The translations under genes and the position numbers were made by a program. Of a DNA stretch of 64,000 nucleotides, positions 63,049-64,000 are shown piece by piece. Source of the DNA: RZYY01 sp036794825 (lineage in GTDB: Bacteria > Bacteroidota > Bacteroidia > Bacteroidales > 4484-276); assembly GCA_036794825.1 (NCBI GenBank), contig DAIRGA010000016.1, forward strand, positions 1 through 64,000, written 5' to 3'. The first letter of the stretch is position 1. Each line of letters begins with the position of its first letter. The notes beneath the pieces were generated by a model, which was given only the letters and a program-made list of their open reading frames with translations, ran no database searches and was not told the origin of the DNA.

Positions 63049-64000
63049 ATGAAGCAACATCTATTTTTCCTAAGCTTTTCCCTGGTCATATTGTCTATTT
63101 ATGGCCAGCCTTATAAAAACCCAGAACTTCCTGTTGATGAGCGCGTAAATGATCTTTTGTCGCGTATGACCCCGGAGGAAAAGTTCTGGCAACTATTTAT
63201 GATTCCCGGGGATTTAGGGGAGAACCGTGAGAAACTCAAGACCGGGATTTTTGGCTTTCAGGTGAATACTGTCGGGCAAAATGCAGATGCCACCAGCCAG
63301 ATGCTTACTTACAGCGCAGTCAATTCAGCCTTTGAAACTGCAGCCAGAATCAACGAAATTCAACGATTTTTTATTGAAGAGAGCCAGCTGGGCATTCCCA
63401 TAATTCCTTTTGACGAAGCTTTGCACGGGCTGGTAAGGTCCGGTGCTACGGCATTTCCACAAGCTATCGGGCTGGCAGCTACCTGGAATCCTGAGTTGAT
63501 GCATGATGTAGCAGGAGCCATCGCCGCTGAATGTAAGTCGCGAGGGATCAGGCAGGTGCTGTCGCCGGTGGTGAATATTGCCTCGGATGTTCGTTGGGGC
63601 CGCACCGAAGAGACCTACGGCGAAGACCCGTTCCTCACTGCAGAGATGGGCGTTGCCTTTGTTTCGGCCTTCGAAAGTGCAGGGATTATCACCACTCCGA
63701 AACATTTTATAGCCAATGTGGGCGATGGCGGGCGCGACAGCTATCCTGTCCACTGGAACGAACGACTGCTTCGGGAACTTTATCTGCCACCATTCGAAGC
63801 ATGTTTCAAGCAAGGAGGTGCGCGCTCAGTGATGACATCCTACAATTCGCTCGACGGATCGCCCTGCACCGCCAGCGACTGGCTGCTCAATCAGTTGCTG
63901 AAAGAGGAGTGGGCACTCGAAGGTTTCGTGATTTCTGATGCCGGCGGAACCGGTGGCGCCAACGTTTTGCATTTTACCGCCGGAGATTACCCTGATGCAA
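63049..64000 (+). CDS. Glycoside hydrolase family 3, 3' truncated by the window
   Basis: The frame opens at ATG 63049 and runs to the edge (317 complete codons visible). It has a signal peptide (about 1-17, ending SIYG). GH3 features follow: RVNDLLSRMTPEEKFWQL, FDEALHGLVRSGAT, ASDVRWGRTEETYGEDPFLTAEMG, TPKHFIAN and the nucleophile Asp297 in GFVISDAGG. GH3 enzymes are retaining beta-glucosidases, beta-xylosidases or related; the substrate cannot be told from this part. The end of the (alpha/beta)8 barrel and the C-terminal domains lie beyond the window. Third gene of the glycosidase group. Confidence 0.9.
   Translation, partial: MKQHLFFLSFSLVILSIYGQPYKNPELPVDERVNDLLSRMTPEEKFWQLFMIPGDLGENREKLKTGIFGFQVNTVGQNADATSQMLTYSAVNSAFETAARINEIQRFFIEESQLGIPIIPFDEALHGLVRSGATAFPQAIGLAATWNPELMHDVAGAIAAECKSRGIRQVLSPVVNIASDVRWGRTEETYGEDPFLTAEMGVAFVSAFESAGIITTPKHFIANVGDGGRDSYPVHWNERLLRELYLPPFEACFKQGGARSVMTSYNSLDGSPCTASDWLLNQLLKEEWALEGFVISDAGGTGGANVLHFTAGDYPDA

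Noticed and set aside
1..64000. tRNA or rRNA genes, CRISPR arrays, insertion sequences, phage genes, toxin-antitoxin or anti-phage defence genes
   Set aside because: I looked for them on both strands in the gaps and saw none; all long frames are explained by the genes listed.

Overview
The window comes from a member of the Bacteroidota, most likely a Bacteroidales-type environmental lineage. The signs are four proteins with a C-terminal type IX secretion (T9SS) type A sorting domain, an ECF sigma/FecR/SusC/SusD cassette, many TAnnTTTG promoter boxes typical of the phylum, few Shine-Dalgarno sites, and Bacteroidota-restricted families (DUF3822, the short acidic DUF2795 protein, LruC, choice-of-anchor J). 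No tRNA, rRNA, CRISPR array, insertion sequence or prophage was seen. Two genes are cut by the window edges: a modular T9SS adhesin at the left and a GH3 glycosidase at the right.

Layout. (1) 1-5.4 kb: end of a repetitive T9SS surface protein with a strong terminator, then an ABC-F ATPase. (2) 5.5-17.1 kb: a nutrient-acquisition island on the + strand. It holds a secreted S51 (cyanophycinase-like) protein, ECF sigma factor, FecR anti-sigma factor, SusC with an STN signalling domain, SusD, two choice-of-anchor J surface proteins and a cyanophycinase-like lipoprotein. I read it as a candidate locus for extracellular cyanophycin or beta-aspartyl peptide use. (3) 17.2-21 kb: housekeeping genes (ComM/YifB, LolD-like ATPase, PduO-type cobalamin adenosyltransferase, DUF2795). 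(4) 21-28 kb, minus strand: rsmD, DUF3822 and a membrane-anchored unknown in one operon, and rimP-nusA-infB in another. (5) 28.4-29.1 kb: a DUF2461 protein.

(6) 29.2-53.4 kb: a large exopolysaccharide locus on the + strand. It contains a stand-alone receiver; an initiating sugar transferase fused to a receiver-like domain; a half-size TolC-like protein; a Wzz/GumC-like protein with a degenerate kinase domain; a flippase; a Wzy-like polymerase; five glycosyltransferases; a hexapeptide acyltransferase; a T9SS beta-helix protein; an LruC lipoprotein; two histidine kinases; and UDP-glucose dehydrogenase plus UDP-glucuronate decarboxylase (UDP-glucose to UDP-GlcA to UDP-xylose). It ends at a strong terminator at 53.5 kb. 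Phospho-signalling genes at both ends suggest that polymer initiation may be controlled by a phosphorelay.

(7) 53.7-64 kb: a membrane HdrE/HdrD-like Fe-S oxidoreductase, then a sugar-catabolic group: FucP-type MFS permease, GH38 alpha-mannosidase-like enzyme, a DUF4838/GH67-N-like lipoprotein and a GH3 glycosidase. Functions are inferred from motifs read by eye; no database search was run.
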